64,000 nucleotides of DNA from Sclerotinia nivalis (taxonomy: Eukaryota; Ascomycota; Leotiomycetes; Helotiales; Sclerotiniaceae). Within the stretch, counting starts at the first letter, position 1. Every line of letters starts with the position of its first letter. Below, one piece after another: positions 10,611 through 21,183 of the stretch. The translations under genes and the position numbers were made by a program. The notes under the pieces were generated by a model, which did no database searches, had not been told where the DNA came from, and was given only the letters and a program-made list of their open reading frames with translations. Location: assembly GCA_029531795.1 (NCBI GenBank), contig JAPEIS010000003.1:310001-374000 (forward strand). Direction: 5' to 3'.

Positions 10611-12454
10611 TTGAATATGTCGACGTCCTTGCCACGATTAATACCAAACTCAATCATTCTATCCATTACCAGTACTTGTTTGCGAAGTACGTTTCACAAT
10701 ATTACCATAGTATCGCGTCGATATGGGTCAAACTCCATTTCAAGACCTTTGCGACCCGCTACCGATGACGACCGAAGGAGAATCTATATTTTGGGACTGA
10801 GTCCTTAAGCGAAGTTCATAGCATATGCTCTAGCATCTTTACCCAATCCTCCACCAATCACCTTTCTTGCATTTAAACTTGATCAGTTTAGGGAATTCGA
10901 ACTTCAAGGTGGCAAGCTTACGGTGAGATATCAAGCCAGGAACTTTGAAAAAAGCGTGGTCTCTGGAGTAGGTATGGAGGTTGTTTCGGGCGTATCCTCT
11001 GATATTTCATTGAGTGAAGGAGGCTTAAGGCGCGTAATGAAACCTGGGGTACGATTTGTCACCACACTCGACCCATTGGACGAACGTGATCGCAAATGCC
11101 TCAATAACTCGCCAGACCGGATTGAATCTGATGTACATGACGGCCGAAGTCTTTCCGATGAATCTTTCCAAGGTCCAAATTATGATGGAAGACTTCGAAG
11201 ATTACTTTTAGCTGATACGGAAATACGACCCATCTACAACCTAATATGTTTGGTTAGAGATCATCTATTGCTAAAATCTATTGAAGAAATTACCTATCGG
11301 TTGGCCCAAGATTCTACTATCATGATTGAATCTCGCAGTATTGGTCTAATGGAGGAGTTGATGAAGCGTTTCTCTAGAGAAGCATATCCACCAAGTTTCT
11401 TCACTATGTCTTTCAAACTATCACTCGCTAACCCCCCTGATCATTGGCATAACATCTCTTCTGTTGCATTGCCCATACGAGGTGAGCGCGTTAATAGATA
11501 CCAGAGAGAGCTCATGGCAGGCTCTAAAGCTATCGATTCAAACGTCGAAGAGGAAACCCACTCCACAAAGCTATGCACCACGATAATTGGGGCTTTGATG
11601 AAAAAAGGTTCTGGACTTCATTACACCGACTACCCTATGGTGTCAGCCAGCGGAACTTCACGTCAATCTGCAGCTCGCCGACAGAATTGTTCCCATTATA
11701 TGTTGCAACTTCTCGGAAATGCTTTCAACAATCAATCGCTTGAAGTTTATAGTTATCGCATACTCGCATGAATACATTGAGATCGGTAATATCTTTTGAA
11801 GTGTTGCTATTGGCCTCTATTGAATTTGAGTGCCAATGAACTGAATTGTTTGAAACAAAAGAACGGCGAACACTGATCATCAAGCTAATGATGGAAGCAT
11901 TCAATGCCACTAAAAAAGACCTACCAATAGGTGTTGATCTTAATCTACTAGCAAAGTGGATATCGAATTATCACAAAACTTTTACTGCCGGATCATTTCC
12001 GTCCGCCCTCATAGATATTGCAAATGGCCATATAGAATTGTATGATGTGTTGTGGGTTATAAATCGAGGCAAGCGATCAACACCACCAGTGTACTGCCCA
12101 GAACACGAAAGAATTGTGCAGCTCGCCAAGGATAGAGCGAAGATCCAAAAGGAACGTGAAACAGAGCGTCTCGAGAAAGAATACGCAGATAGAATCCAGG
12201 AACAACGCAAAGCAAAATTCGGAATTCGATATCTCCACGTTAACACACCCGACCCATTTGGTGGTGTTGAGAGACTGAGTAAACTGGAATACAAGCGACA
12301 GAAAAAGGAAAGGCGTATCAAAGAGAGCCTTGGGAAACAAGAAATGCCTGTTAACTACGCTACTCCGCAGATCCAGAAGTTAGGATCTTCGGAACAAAAA
12401 CCAGTCTCAGCAAGTGACAACAGCGATACGTCCTTCGTCAGAACATCACCTTAA
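10611..12454 (+). pseudogene. Ketopantoate-reductase-like (ApbA/PanE family) gene with several breaks
   Basis: One ancestral frame can be followed from 10611 to about 11755: a mitochondrial-type N-terminus, then DDRRRIYILGLSP, an in-frame TAA (10806..10808), and AKFIAYALASLPNPPPITF. The nucleotide-binding start of fungal 2-dehydropantoate 2-reductase-like proteins reads RIYILGxGxxGxF with PNPPPIT, so the stop falls in the glycine-rich loop. The frame continues for 282 codons, then shifts near 11755-11771 (MNTLRSVISFEVLLLASIEFECQ) and meets a TGA near 11839 just before TELFETKERR. It runs open again to 12454, including SFPSALIDIANGHIELYDVL, the place of the family's SSMLQD..EIDYINGY region, and a charged C-terminal extension (about residues 520-600). 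Two stops plus a frame change, with no plausible introns to remove them, argue for a pseudogene. The family assignment rests on motif recognition only. Confidence 0.6.
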
Positions 12455-13149
12455 ACTTTTGATTTCCATATATATATATTTGTGTATATATAGTGTCAAG
12501 TAGCTTGACATCGGAAATTCATCAAGGACCTTGCGTAGCTATCCTCCGCGATTAGCTTTCGAAGAACTATCAATTAAGGTGCTAGATGTAATGGTACCTT
12601 GAGCAATTTGCGTTTCGGGATGAATGAAGAACCACTTCGCTCCGATGATGGCCTGGTGTTGGACACCCTATTTGAAACCACTATATTGCACGATTTTTTC
12701 CACACACTTTTCAAAAATGCATACTCATACCACGCAATTTTTCCTTTCCCCTTGAATGGCATTTTCATCACCACTAGACTTCAAGAATCCCAGCCAATTG
12801 AAAAATGATAGGAGATATCTAGATAATGGAAACATTACTCATATCTCCTTTCTGATTGACTCTTGCAACATAACAGTGACTCGTGATAAATCTTCATCAG
12901 GAAGGGTTAGCATTGACATGTATCGTTTAACTGGTTACTTTCCAGACCTGAAATTTATTCCATCCCGCGAAAATCATAACAAAATTCACCACAAATAATA
13001 CAAGCAACAACAAGATTTTTGGTGATATATACAATTTTCAAGTGAAAGGCTATAAACATGAAACCGGGTATTTACGACTTCGGACAAAAAGTCCAATAAA
13101 CAAAGAACATATTGCGGCGGATGAATCATCAAATTGCTAAGATGGGGAT
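12455..13149. other. Intergenic region
   Basis: About 700 bp between the reductase relic and the rhamnogalacturonan hydrolase 3' end. It has a TA-rich run near 12466-12490. Short open frames at 12574-12998 overlap on both strands without recognisable content. No gene called. Confidence 0.55.
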
Positions 13150-15255
13150 CTAGGCGAGAGCGCTGTAAGGAGCAATACCAGGGTAGTATGATGCTGGATG
13201 AGTTGGGATGGGGATACTTGTTGTGAGACCCAAGCCTGAGGTGATTTCTCCCGGCATCGTCGTGTAGGCGTATGAACTAGATGATGGGTTAGTTTTATGT
13301 CTTTATGATCTAGGAAGAAGAGTGAAAGAGAAGAGGGAAGAAGAACTTACGCAGTAGGAACAGAAGTAACAGTTCCAGTAGAAGTATACGTAGTATAAGT
13401 AGTACCCGTCTTAAGACAAGGACCGCTTCCATAAGCGTTATTACACTTATACAACACGGAACTTCCTGCATCGGTCCATATATAGAAAGCTGAGATGCTG
13501 ATATCTTTGCAAGGAACACCTGAGGGACATAATAATTGGATGGGAGCTCTAGCTGCACCATTTGCGCAGGTTCCATGCCAGTGGGAAAATGAGAGGTCGC
13601 TGTACGTGACACCGTTGCCGGCAACAAGGGATTGGCCTGACCAGGCGGTGTCGATATCGAGGGTATAGGCGTTGCTGTGCCCCATGAAATTGTTGAATGT
13701 AGCGCCGGAGAATGTACCGGAGCCGCCGTTGGATTTGATCAACATCATTTGGTTGCAGTTTTGGGAGTAGACGTGGTTATATTCGACATTGGAGATTGCT
13801 TGGAAAAGTGTTAGGCAAAGAATGAAATCAAGGAGTGAAATCAAGCTTACCAGTGTCAGCACCAAGACTTCCGATCGCACTTCCCCCGCTCCAGTTACAG
13901 AAGATGTTCTCGACTAAGATATAGCTGGCGGGACTCTGCAAAGCAATTAGATAATGTAAGGTAGTGGTAGGGTGCTCAATAGTCCGGACTGGTATGGTCT
14001 AATTTTTGTCTCACCGCCTTGATTTTGCCACTAATTATTCCGCCTACACAAATTAATTGTTGCGAGTGAGGGCGGTGGGACGAAAATTAGACCATATACC
14101 TCCGTAAGTTTTCAATGATCGAAATTCTTTCAATATTCCAATTGATTTGAATATTCCAAATGAATTCAGGAATCCAAAAGTTTCTCATTGTTGGATTGCG
14201 GTCCGGACTATTGAATACCCTAGGCAGTGGGGACAATAAAGGATGTCGTACCTTGACTGTAACACATTCATCTTTGTTGGTGACTTCAATATCATGTGCC
14301 CAGATGTTGACTCCCCAAATATCAACACCGTCTAAACCACCTTCATTACCACCACGAATGACTAAGTTGTATAATTCTCCATCTGTGCAGGTATCGAGTG
14401 TCATGTGGAAGGCAGGAGCTAGCAGAAAGAAATTAGCATGAGGTACTATGATTTTGTCAACTTAGGAATACTTACAGTCGACCAAGACAATGCCATGCAC
14501 AGAAAAGCTGGTAACCTGATAAAGACGCAAGATTCTTGGACCATATGTGCCCGCTATAGATATCGTTAGCATACGGAGGTATATCGTCTGATCCTTGTCT
14601 CGCCGCCTTGATCTTACCACCAGCCAAATTAATTGTTGCGAGCGAGGGGCGGTGAGACAAAATCAGGCCATATACCTTCGTAGATTCAAATGCTTGAATG
14701 TTGGGCTACTAACCTGAATGAAAGACATAGCCGTAACCCTGGATAGCACCCTTAGAGTTACCACTGTAAAATTCGAAATCGGTTGTGTGCTCGACGAAGA
14801 TCATGTTCCCTCCAGCAGTTCTAGCAAGAATATATGTCAATAAGTGTCACGATTAGTTGATCAATGAGGCGATTTCGTACCCAGTTCGATAAATTGTTCC
14901 TTCCAAGTTAATAGAAACGCCAGTTCCTCCTGTGAGGGTGACCCAAGTGCCTAGACCATAACTTCCAGAAGGAATATAGACTTGAGATAGTCAGTCACCG
15001 CACAAATACTAAGAATATGGCAAATATCCTACCTTCACCTCCAGCTTTACATGCAGTCCAGGCACTCGAAATAGCAGGGCCGTTGTCGGTAGTAGCAGAA
15101 GCAACACCTCCATAGTCAAGAATATTACAAATCTTCTTCGCAGCTTTAGAAGCAGTGCTTGTGGTAGGACCAACGGTACCAGATAATTGTGCAGAAACAA
15201 GAGCTGGCAAAGCCAATAGAGAGGTGGCAATGAATGAAAGTACAGCAGACTTCAT
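13150..15255 (-). CDS. Rhamnogalacturonan hydrolase (GH28), secreted, 444 aa
   Basis: This secreted glycoside hydrolase cuts the alternating rhamnose/galacturonate backbone of pectin rhamnogalacturonan I. Eight exons on the minus strand: 15255..15033, 14980..14881, 14820..14714, 14553..14476, 14418..14252, 13935..13851, 13798..13351, 13276..13150; all junctions keep frame. The start [20 protein letters not shown] is a signal peptide ending near VSAQ. Landmarks: [45 protein letters not shown] with the acidic catalytic residues, [16 protein letters not shown] (rhamnogalacturonases lack the GHG of polygalacturonases here), [15 protein letters not shown] and a Ser/Thr/Pro-rich end finishing [12 protein letters not shown]. 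Intron 5 (316 bp) and intron 3 (160 bp) are swollen by MITEs; without them they would be about 50 bp like the others. A TATATA box lies about 50 bp upstream. It appears intact and is likely a plant-wall degradation enzyme. Confidence 0.92.
13968..14222. mobile_element. MITE A (hAT-like), 255 bp, inside intron 5 of the rhamnogalacturonan hydrolase gene
   Basis: The ends are inverted repeats: TAGGGTGCTCAATAGTCCGG at the left and the reverse complement TAGGGTATTCAATAGTCCGG at the right, 22 bases with two mismatches when the next two bases are included. The element is bordered by an 8-bp direct repeat, GGTAGTGG (13960-13967) and GGCAGTGG (14223-14230), one mismatch. TIRs of the (T/C)AGGGTG type with 8-bp duplications are typical of hAT transposons. 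It has no coding capacity. A second inverted-repeat element (MITE B) sits inside it at about 13991-14100. Removing element and one duplication copy leaves a normal 53-base intron. Confidence 0.85.
13991..14100. mobile_element. MITE B copy nested in MITE A
   Basis: The left arm (GGTATGGTCTAATTTTTGTC then TCACCGCC) pairs with the right arm (GGCGGTGGGACGAAAATTAG then ACCATATACC). The internal AAATTAATTGTTGCGAG is shared with the copy at 14572-14682. It replaces what is plain sequence in the shorter MITE A relative at 15454-15574, so it inserted into MITE A. The left end is eroded. Confidence 0.75.
14572..14682. mobile_element. MITE B, 111 bp, inside intron 3 of the rhamnogalacturonan hydrolase gene
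   Basis: Ends are TACGGAGGTATAT and the inverted copy ATATACCTTCGTA. The arms stay palindromic for about 34 bases (..TGTCTCGCCGCC / GGCGGTGAGACA..) around an AAATTAATTGTTGCGAG centre. A TA at each end may be the target duplication, as in Tc1/mariner-type MITEs. Without it intron 3 would be about 47 bases. No coding capacity. Confidence 0.8.
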
Positions 15256-15302
15256 TTTGAAAAGGATGAGAGGTAAGGACGAAAACACAATGCAAAAGGA
15301 AG

Positions 15303-15308
15303 TATATA
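15303..15308 (-). promoter_or_regulatory. TATA box of the rhamnogalacturonan hydrolase gene
   Basis: The minus strand reads CTGATATATACTTCC here, about 50 bp upstream of the start codon at 15255. Position and composition fit a TATA element with a short leader; no other candidate is as close. Confidence 0.4.
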
Positions 15309-15369
15309 TCAGCGTAATGGCGATATGGAATCGTTTAAATATTCCGAGGATCAAAAGTATGTAGCATTT

Positions 15370-15915
15370 TGGGCTCCCACTATCAAAGATATCTATCCAG
15401 TATTTTCGGGGTAGCTGCAACCGCGGATAGAGAACCATGAACGAACCTTATCGCAGGGTACCCAATAGTCTGGACTGCAATCCAACAATAATAAACCTTT
15501 CAATGCCCGAATTTATTTGGGATATTCAAATCAATTGAAATGTCAAACTATAATCCGGACTATTGAACACCCTGCCTTGTCATTCATCCTGTCAAGTGAG
15601 TTCGGGATAGACGGATCTAGCATTTTTGTGGTACCGTAAACAAACCTCATCATTCATCCTGTCAAGTGAGTTCGGGATAGACGGATCTAGCATTTTTGTG
15701 GTACCGTAAACAAACCTTATCATTCATCCCGTTGAATGAGTTTGGGATAGATGAGACCCAGCATTTTCAGGGTAGCATGCCGTCGTGTATAAAGAACCAT
15801 GAACGAACTTTAATCGTTCATCCTATCAGATGAGTTTGGTGTGGATCTAGCATTTTCGGTATATCTGTCACCGACCCATGAACGACTGACTTTGTTCACC
15901 ATCCTGCAAAGTGGT
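15370..15915. repeat. 70-bp satellite array upstream of the rhamnogalacturonan hydrolase gene
   Basis: Two adjacent 70-bp units (15581-15650 and 15651-15720) differ at one base; each starts CATTCATCCTGTCAAGTGAG and ends ..CCGTAAACAAACC.TAT. Degenerate units follow from 15721 to about 15915 and another precedes at about 15370-15453. Shared pieces are GAACCATGAACGAAC, ATCTAGCATTTT and GAGTT.GG.ATAGA. A MITE splits the array at 15454-15574. Confidence 0.85.
15454..15574. mobile_element. MITE A relative (hAT-like), 121 bp, inserted in the satellite array
   Basis: The ends are CAGGGTACCCAATAGTCTGG and the inverted CAGGGTGTTCAATAGTCCGG. The middle (TTGGGATATTCAAATCAATT) matches the MITE A interior in the opposite orientation. 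Flanks CCTTATCG (15446-15453) and CCTTGTCA (15575-15582) form an imperfect 8-bp duplication, 6 of 8. It lacks the nested MITE B, so it shows the unit before that insertion. Confidence 0.8.
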
Positions 15916-17371
15916 CCGAGATATAGAAACTGTATAGCACATGTTATTTCTTTCCAGCCAATTATCATCAGCTAGAGCGGAAGGATACTACCTTATGACT
16001 GCTTCAAAATAATAAGAATAGTACCGAACTGTGGGCCCATGGCCCGAGGTGGGTCCATGTTCATTCCAAGATGTATGAGGTAGAAAGAAAAAAACATCCG
16101 TTCTGTAAAAGAATACTTCCCGGAAAAATTCCACTTTTGCACCTTATCGTCCTTTCGGAGATTAACCCTTCTTTCGAATGATTGAAACGAAGGCGGGGTG
16201 TGTTGAGAATCTTTACTTCAAGAAATCTGTATTTATAATATAGTTTTACGAAAAGGGAAAATGAACCCGTCGATCCGTGATTTCGGACTCTCATTGTAGG
16301 TGGAGAAACTTTTCAACATTTCTCCGAACCCTTCAGCCAAGAGGTCACAATTGTGGGGAGAAACCTGGGGAAACTCTGGGGTAAATGACGATGGTTACGC
16401 AGCAGGTACCAAAGTACTTAATTATTAGTTATTCGCTGACTGTTGTAAACGTGGCTTCTAGCGTTAGCCACATGCAATGCAACCAAGTCAAGTACGCCAG
16501 CAGGCCATAACCAAAAAATTTGATTCATTTCTATCCCAAACCACAGGATAAGGAAACTCCAATGTTGATACCAATTGTAAATGGGATATGTCGCCGCAAA
16601 TAGCGAAATATTTGAATACTACCCAGGAAACCCTTTCATTCAATTACCTAACCCGACCACAAAAAAGGACTCTAATCTTGAAATATGCTTAACCGGAATG
16701 CAGTGAAGTGCCTACAGGGTTACTTGCTAATATAAAGAACCACGACCTCGGTGAAATAAGTCAAAGTATGTGCCCGTGTGATTACTCCGCATTTATAATC
16801 TATAAGAGATCTCACCTCCGAGGCTTTCGAGTAGGTGACAAAGTCTGCTTTGGTAAACTCTCCTCTTGACGGCGCTTAGAAGCTGCTCCGATTGTCCTCG
16901 ATGGGGGTGAAGATGACATTTGCCGGTACACATAACCTCCAACTCTTTCAACGCGCTTTGTGTTTGACGCTGAAACATTTTGTGGTGAGGATATATGCCG
17001 AAGACATATCACTAGGTTGAGGTTCTGAGTCCTCAAGAGCGTGTAGAAGGGCATCGAATTTTATCCCAGTACCGCATTCCAAACGGAAATGCATAAGATC
17101 ATAATTAAAATTTGATCAAAGGGTTCTGAAAGACTAACACGGGTTGGAAGGTGAAAAGACTGGTCATAGAGGCAAGAAGATTTTAGAAGTTCGTGACTCC
17201 GCAGATGCTGTTTCAAACAGATGCTGGTGGTGGTACAGCTGTAAGTTCTCAATTCGCGTTAATACATGGTGACAACAAGCAGGATATGGTAAAGGGAGCG
17301 GTACGTCTGCGACTACAGGAACAGTTCGCCGAGAGCCGTTGTCTTAGGTTACTGCTGGTATAGTTACCAAA
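15916..17371. other. Intergenic region, 1.45 kb
   Basis: No convincing gene. Open frames of 60-80 codons at 16061-16294 and 16793-17252 (minus) have no family look and no splice support. A stretch near 17219-17320 reads as Ala/Gly-rich peptide with a possible GTAAGT donor, but I cannot extend it into a gene. Confidence 0.5.
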
Positions 17372-17773
17372 ATGAAAGTGACTTCTGACATCCGGCGCAG
17401 GAATGGATACAGGCAAGAATATTCATGGGAGCATGAAATGGACCATATTCGCTACACTCTTGCGGTTACCTTTTTAGAAAAGAAGGATCAGCTAGTAGGC
17501 CCAAGAAGTCAGTTGAGATCTGAGGAACATAACAATGCTCGCACGAGGTACCGCAAGTTACTCGGCATCGATGATGTGAGATTCAATGGAGCCATCTACA
17601 TCAACTACACGCCAAGAAAATAGGAAGATTTTGCGTTTCTGTGGCCGGGCGAAGGTTTGTTCAGCAGTAATCCCGGAAGAGCGATTCCAGCGCCCGAAAA
17701 ATGCCTGACAATTGACTGGCATCCTGCTGCTGACTCAACAAAGCTCAAAATTGACGATCTTTTGTGATAAAGG
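17372..17773 (+). pseudogene. Unrecognised open frame interrupted by TAG
   Basis: An ATG at 17372 opens 83 codons (MKVTSDIRRRNG..INYTPRK) to a TAG at 17621-17623. The same frame then continues EDFAFLWPGEGLFSSNPGRA..TIDWHPAADSTKLKIDDLL for another 48 codons to TGA. Amino-acid composition on both sides of the TAG looks protein-like, and the frame has no stop upstream until just before 17345. I do not recognise the family. It may be the relic of a gene with missing exons; evidence is weak. Confidence 0.3.
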
Positions 17774-17827
17774 GGAATCAACGATCAAGTCAAGATATGG
17801 AATATACGCGAACCTTACAGACCCCCG

Positions 17828-18268
17828 TTGCGATTATCATGTGAAGTATTCTTTAAGAAGAGCCTTAGTGGTCTATACTGCGGTTGTTTACTCGAAGAGT
17901 CAATCACGGATGTTCAAAAATCTCAGAAAATTTGCCACGAAGCTTCGAGTTTGAACAGCCAAGGAAAGTATCGACGAACTCAAAACGAGGCAACAAACAG
18001 TAAGCGTGATAACAAAGAACAAGGCGACTCCGAAAGACCTCGAATGATGGCAACACGCTCAGCAACCAAGTCGTCAAATCCTCTAAAGATCTCCGGAGCA
18101 ACCTTTCCTAGGATGCGCCGCCAGCATCTGTGGCAGATATCAAAGGATCAGAGATTCAGGCTTAACATGACGATGAACTTTATGGAGCGTCTCCCCCAAG
18201 ACGTTTTCCGCCATAAAAATCTCTTAATCGTCCATTGTCGCCCCGGAGAAAATGAAGAAATTCCATAG
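17828..18268 (+). other. Unrecognised open frame, 146 codons
   Basis: A frame opening at 17828 and closing at 18268 encodes a basic, Lys/Arg/Gln-rich sequence (..SKRDNKEQGDSERPRMMATR.., ..RMRRQHLWQISKDQRF..). It lies just downstream of the interrupted frame at 17372 and could belong to the same decayed gene. I see no known domain and no clean splice sites. It could also be a chance frame. Confidence 0.25.
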
Positions 18269-19396
18269 CATCCAAGAACATCATGATATTTAATGCTGAT
18301 CACGTCGAAAATATTTCGTGCCTTCAACCCCTCAGACTTCACTTGCTTTCGATTTAGGTTGGATCATTTTCCCGTGCCACTTTCTCGAGCTTAATTCAAT
18401 TCTGTATTTTCGGTTGGCGGATGGCATTGTATGTACCATCTAGACAATCCAGAGGCATTGAATGGTATTTAGAATATATGGATCAATCCCAACAACCACG
18501 TTGCAGTATTGACTTTTCCCGTATCAATTCATCCTCTTGGTGACATCTTCTTCGTGAATGTAGAGTTTAGTGTCGAAAGTATGTGCGAGTAAGTTGGAAG
18601 ATCATTGCCTTAGTTTCCATGAAGATTCGATAATCTTCAAGGTCGATATCGTAATGAATGGCTTCGTTTGGGTTCAATCATTCGTTCGAGCGTGTTGGAT
18701 GCAGTAAGATCTGTCTTTAGGGCTCTTTAGCACCAGATTCGGAAGTCAGTATGGAAAAGACTAAGGTTCTTTCAGAAATACATATAGGAAGTGAATACCT
18801 GGATGTGGTTGCGTACCTTTGGTACTTATGCGTGTTGTTTTCGGTGGAGTTGTCAAAGTCGTGTCTGGGCCTCGCACTTAAATTCTGCCCCTAGAATTGC
18901 CATTTGTGGTCACCGCCCTATTTAACATCAATTTCGAAAGGGCATCGAATATCGATATCAATTTTGCACAGAGCAAAGACTCTCTTCTGTTCTCTTATAT
19001 CTATACATACCTGAAGAATTCTGCCTGATGTTTTCAGAGTCACCAAGTCCCCATGTCTCATTAAGCGGGGTAAATATGTACCTTTTCCTGATTTATAGCG
19101 GCTGAAATGAGTACGCACATGCTGTAACGGTTACAATGATTGATAATGAGTGAAAATGAGTCGAAATGTCACAACTACTAGGTATATGTAAGAAATGTTG
19201 GTTCACAAGGGCTTTCTCAACGCCATTTAGTGATATATATGATGCAAATATTCTACCTCTCATCAAGAGTATTAACCATTAGAGTTTTCAAACCTCATCA
19301 TCATCTTTAGATTCCTACACAACCCTCAACCTGGACGGTCTAATCGCAAAGCTGGTCTCAGATTGTCACAGCCGTACATACGACTTTTTCGTTGCG
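18269..19396. other. Intergenic region upstream of the P450 gene
   Basis: 1.1 kb without a supportable gene. The last 250 bases before 19397 probably hold the P450 promoter and leader; a GATATATATGATG run near 19231 is the only TATA-like stretch I would name. Confidence 0.45.
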
Positions 19397-21183
19397 ATGG
19401 AAAACTCTCGAACGATATCATCAATTGTCTCTTCTTACTTGACTCTTGCCAATTTAATTTTGTTAGTACTTGGCTGGATAATTGTCCCTTTTCTCTATCA
19501 AATCATCTATTATCGTTTCTTCCACCCCCTTAAGCAATATCCAGGTCCATTTTGGGGCAGTGTTACCAGACTTTGGTATACTTTTCAGAGCTTTAATCAG
19601 ACCGAATTGACGACATATCAGAATCTATTCGAAGAAACTAAAGGTAATTACTGTATTATCTCACATGTTTTTGGACATTAGGCGCTAAATATTGCCGATA
19701 TAGCTCCTGTTCTGCGCATTTCACCAACAACCCTTCTCGTCAAATCAGCATTCGCTCTACCCCTCATATATCACCGCACTGCAGTCAAATCCAGGTTTTA
19801 TAGTAATGGAGGTTTTTTCTCTGAACCTGTTATTTCTTTACGCGGCCATCAAGCACATTCAAATCGTCGAAGGCTCATCGGACCTCCTTACTCATACTCC
19901 AAGATAGTTAAAGCCGAGCCCCTCGTTGATAACATCATCTCGGCATGGCTTACGAAGTTGAGAACTATTTTCGGAGAAACAGGAAAACCGGTGAATATGG
20001 CAAGCTGGGCCACATATTTTGCTTTTGATACAATCAGCGAAGTGGGGTTTGGGCAAGCTCTAGGGTTCGTGGAAAAGGAAGAAGATGTGGGTGGATTGAT
20101 TCAAAGTGTACATGATGGAATTGAGATTTTTGGTGTTTTGGCACATTTATACCCTTTCGTAGAACGATTGACATCAGGGCCACTAAAGTCATTTTTTACT
20201 GCAACACCAGATATGATGAATGGCATGGGTCAGTTGATGAGATGGAGGGATAAGATCATTAATGCTAGGATTACAGAAAAGGAGGAAGGAAAAGGAAGAG
20301 ACCGACTCGACCTTCTAGAATCGTGAGTATCTTCATGTCACCGAAATTTGTCACTATTCAACTAACCTATGATATCCAAAGATTTCTCGAGGCCAGAACA
20401 ACCGAAGGGAAACCATTAAGCAGAACCGAACTAGAAGCCGAAGTTTTAGTTGTCCTAGTCGCTGGAGCTGATACTACAGGCACATCCTTTAGCTCCATCT
20501 TAACCGATATTCTCTCATCCCCTAGCGATTATGCTCGAATGACGAAGGAGATAGATACTGGATTCACAAGTGGAAATCTTTCACAGCCAATTCCTAAAGC
20601 AGCAGAGGTATCAAAGCATTGCCCATTCTATGTAGCATGCGTAAAAGAATCTCTTCGACTTACTCCATCCTCACCAGCACTTTTCCCACGAGAAGTAACC
20701 GCCGATCAACCTCCTTTAGTAATTGAGGGTAAAATCATCCCAGTCGGCACGGAAATCACCTGTTGCTCATATATTACAAACCGAGACAAGGAGATATACG
20801 GCGAAGATGCCGATATATTTCGGCCCGAACGATGGCTTGAAGATGGTGAGAAAGCCAAGATGTTTGATAAGTACAATTTTACTTGGGGATATGGCTCGAG
20901 AGTATGCTTAGGCAAGGATCTCGCTTATATGGAATTGATGAAATCTCCGTTGATGGTACGTCTCATTCTATTCAACTATGCAATTCTCTTTACGCAATGC
21001 AACCAAGCAACTAATAATTGGACAATTCACTGACACTTACTCATTGGCTAGTTCTTTCGTAATTTTAACTTCGAATTGTGTGTGCCGAGCAAAGAAACAC
21101 CTGGTCCTCCTAGACGTGTTATCCTTGGAGGTTTATTTCATTGGGAGGATATTTGGCTCAATTTACAAAAGCGCAAGATTTGA
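19397..21183 (+). CDS. Cytochrome P450 monooxygenase, 523 aa
   Basis: This is an ER-anchored haem-thiolate monooxygenase. Exons are 19397..19643, 19704..20322, 20382..20955 and 21052..21183. The N-terminus has a membrane anchor (about residues 14-38, LTLANLILLVLGWIIVPFLY) followed by PLKQYPGPFWG, the proline-rich hinge. The oxygen-binding helix is VAGADTTGTS, the ExxR motif KESLR, the PERW region DIFRPERWLED, and the haem loop FTWGYGSRVCLGKDLA (Cys about 464; Trp replaces the second consensus residue). For intron 1 the AG at 19702-19703 keeps frame (ETK-APVLRISP) and follows a GCTAAAT branch point; the nearer AG at 19680-19681 would shift frame. Overall it looks like pisatin-demethylase/benzoate-hydroxylase-type fungal P450s, but the substrate is unknown. 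No biosynthetic cluster surrounds it. Confidence 0.9.
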
